NCBI GenBank assembly: GCA_030427805.1
Contig: JAUICP010000001.1
Location: 434,001 to 498,000, forward strand
Direction of reading: 5' to 3'
Length of the DNA: 64,000 nucleotides
From: Bdellovibrionia bacterium
Lineage (GTDB): Bacteria > Bdellovibrionota > Bdellovibrionia > Bdellovibrionales > JAGQZY01
Position numbers and translations under genes: made by a program. The notes under the pieces were generated by a model. The model worked only from the letters and a program-made list of their open reading frames with translations. It did no database searches and had not been told where the DNA came from. Positions 62,381 to 64,000 of the stretch are shown piece after piece (positions within the stretch are counted from its first letter, which is position 1; each line of letters opens with the position of its first letter).

Positions 62381-64000
62381 TCTTCTCCTGGTTTACAAGA
62401 GGTGGAAACCTTAAAACAATTTCAGATCCTTTACCAAGTTCAGTGTTGAACTCCATTGTGCCATTGTGATCAGCAATGAGGCCGTGAATAATGGATAAGC
62501 CCAATCCTGTACCCTTGCCAGGAGGTTTGGTCGTAAAGAATGGGTCGAATATTTTTTGCTTCGTCTTTTCGTCAACACCCGTACCGTTGTCTCTAACAGT
62601 TAACTTAACTTCGTCCTCGTCTCCACATAGAGCGATCGAGAGGCGCCCTCCAAAGCGGCCATGCCTCGCAACTATGGCATCTCTAGCATTTGAAATCAAA
62701 TTGACTAGAATTTGCTCCATTTGCGTTTCGTTTGCCTCAACAAAAACTTCAAATTGGGGAGGGGTCCATTCCAGTTCGATGCCGCTGATTTTTAACTGTT
62801 GATTAAAGAAAGTTAACGCTCTCTCGGCAACTTGGTTAACAGAGACGGCGGCTTTACTTGCGTGATTCACCCGTGAAAAGTTTCGAAAATGCTCAACAAT
62901 GTCTACCACTCTCTGGCAGTTCTCGTGAATTCTCTGTGAATAATCACGTACTTTCTTGAGGTCGACTTTATCTGGATCGATAGTTTTTCGCTCAATCAGT
63001 TCGTTGAAGCCCCGAATCGACTGTATGGGATTGTGAATTTCGTGGGCAAGTCCTGCAGCCATTTCTCCGAGTGAGGCAAGTTTTGAAGATTGAACCACTT
63101 GGGCTTGAGCATCTTCTAGCTGTTGCTCAGTTTTTCGTCGTTCTGTAAAGTCGGTGCCGAGAAGAATATAGTCAGAATCGTTTCCATCAGTTTGAATTAT
63201 GGTGAATTCATAATTTCGGACTTCGCCAAATGTGTCTCGTGTATATTCAAAGGAACCATTTCGATCTAGATTCCTATTCTTATCGATCAAAGCGATTAAA
63301 TCATCGTCAAAAAAGTCGTCCAATTTAGAAAATGGGTCTTCTGGAATTTTTGAGGCAAATTTTCTAAAAGCTGTGTTTGCAAACAAAATCTGCCCTTTCG
63401 CATCTATTTTAGCGATAACGACAGGTAGAGCATTGGCGATCACTTCAACTCGTTCTTCAGATTCTTGAATTTGTTTTTGCGATTTATCGAGCTCCTGAAA
63501 AACGAGTTTAACTTCTGATTGAACTTTATTGAGAGTCCGACAAATGAGATCGAGATCGGTATCCCTTAAGCCGTCATCAGCTTGAACATTGAAATTAAAA
63601 CGGGAAATACTTTCGAGGGCAGATAGGATACTATGGGTTTGTCTGAAATCGGAAGGAGAAAATACTTTTTCCTTTCTAGAGTGGTAATACAAGAAACCGC
63701 CAGATGTCAAAAAGGCTAATAGTGGCAAGACTGTATGGAAGAGAGTTTGCATGTTAAGGGTATGACCCTTTGACCCCAGAAATATTTGAAAAGCCTCAAG
63801 TGAGAGCATCCCTAAGGAGGCTCCCATCCAGAACAATAGCTCAGAAGTTAAAAACACATTCGAGCTGAGGAAAATTGTTACTATTGCAGGGACAGCTATA
63901 TAGTAGAGTGAATAGTCGGCGGTGGGGTCTTGCATATAAGTGTAAGTGCCATAAATAAGAGGTAAACCGACTAAGGATCTCACAAGGAGTTTAAAAATAT
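62370..64000 (-). CDS. Membrane sensor histidine kinase with PAS domain (5' end outside window)
   Basis: The frame is open to the right edge; the first in-window start codon (GTG 63983) is only a possible one because residues IFKLLV continue upstream. Five or so TMs in about 1-100, then PAS ([20 protein letters not shown]), a coiled coil, H-box [18 protein letters not shown]-box ISNARDAI, and G-boxes DNGTGVD and [10 protein letters not shown]. Family: NtrB/PAS kinase type. Phosphorylates the receiver protein encoded next. Confidence 0.9.
   Translation of the reverse strand, partial: IFKLLVRSLVGLPLIYGTYTYMQDPTADYSLYYIAVPAIVTIFLSSNVFLTSELLFWMGASLGMLSLEAFQIFLGSKGHTLNMQTLFHTVLPLLAFLTSGGFLYYHSRKEKVFSPSDFRQTHSILSALESISRFNFNVQADDGLRDTDLDLICRTLNKVQSEVKLVFQELDKSQKQIQESEERVEVIANALPVVIAKIDAKGQILFANTAFRKFASKIPEDPFSKLDDFFDDDLIALIDKNRNLDRNGSFEYTRDTFGEVRNYEFTIIQTDGNDSDYILLGTDFTERRKTEQQLEDAQAQVVQSSKLASLGEMAAGLAHEIHNPIQSIRGFNELIERKTIDPDKVDLKKVRDYSQRIHENCQRVVDIVEHFRNFSRVNHASKAAVSVNQVAERALTFFNQQLKISGIELEWTPPQFEVFVEANETQMEQILVNLISNARDAIVARHGRFGGRLSIALCGDEDEVKLTVRDNGTGVDEKTKQKIFDPFFTTKPPGKGTGLGLSIIHGLIADHNGTMEFNTELGKGSEIVLRFPPLVNQEKNVA

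Noticed and set aside
1-64000. CRISPR arrays, insertion sequences, prophage, rRNA or tRNA genes
   Set aside because: I looked for regular repeats, transposase motifs, integrase genes and RNA gene signatures and saw none.

Overview
The window comes from an AT-rich bacterial chromosome (roughly 40% G+C by eye) with densely packed genes, few intergenic gaps over 200 bp, and no insertion sequences, tRNA/rRNA genes, phage genes or CRISPR arrays that I can see. Exported degradative enzymes (a metzincin, an L,D-transpeptidase-like protein, a rhomboid protease), tripartite exporters, DKNYY repeats and many short GNAT/VOC/TetR genes suggest a free-living or predatory Gram-negative, most likely a member of Bdellovibrionota (Bacteriovorax/Bdellovibrio-like). 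That placement is inference from gene style; there is no phylogenetic marker strong enough here to prove it.

Layout. 1-12.2 kb: tail of an unknown gene, a GNAT, a TPR/winged-helix regulator, a fibrillin-like secreted protein, an RND pump with its TolC partner, an M14 deacylase/ATP-grasp pair, a rhomboid protease and an MgtC-family protein with a strong hairpin between the last two. 12.3-14.6 kb: two exported enzymes, a metzincin protease and a membrane-anchored animal-type peptidylarginine deiminase. 14.7-22 kb: TetR/oxidoreductase divergon with a clear operator, a VIT1/CCC1 metal transporter, an ABC-FtsX-HlyD exporter and a DUF808 protein. 22-32.2 kb: ordinary small accessory enzymes (GNATs, tautomerase, RidA, TetR with three operator repeats, DUF2306 and ABA4-like membrane proteins, RsgA, an ABC-2 exporter, VOC, DUF1801, SDR, ACT).

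32.3-45.6 kb holds the most unusual content. A divergent LysR controls an overlapping P450 / class I terpene-synthase-like / GFA operon (32.3-34.8 kb). A DUF2089 regulator is paired with a 20-residue-repeat QFHG protein (39.8-41.1 kb). An isocyanide synthase / 2OG oxygenase / FAD hydroxylase / double SnoaL operon (41.4-45.6 kb) is a probable isonitrile natural-product cluster. Two small biosynthetic clusters thus sit within 13 kb.

45.6-64 kb: a GltP-type symporter, a CBS protein with a 58-residue membrane partner, a P2-type Ca2+-ATPase next to a beta-CASP nuclease, then a RimK/aspartoacylase/retropepsin-like triad that parallels the pair at 8-10 kb. These are followed by YjdM, TtcA, a fatty acid desaturase, MtfA, an L,D-transpeptidase-like protein, an arsI-sigZ pair, an aldo-keto reductase and a sensor kinase/response regulator pair that runs off the right edge. 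A 26-bp element occurs twice (47.04 and 60.94 kb).

Start codons were re-read from ribosome-binding sites. In several genes the best start is internal to the longest frame (8875-10302, 10407-11306, 15427-16419, 20302-21192, 26394-27434, 39383-39730, 41431-42522, 42512-43348, 45574-46914, 55823-56194, 57479-57976).
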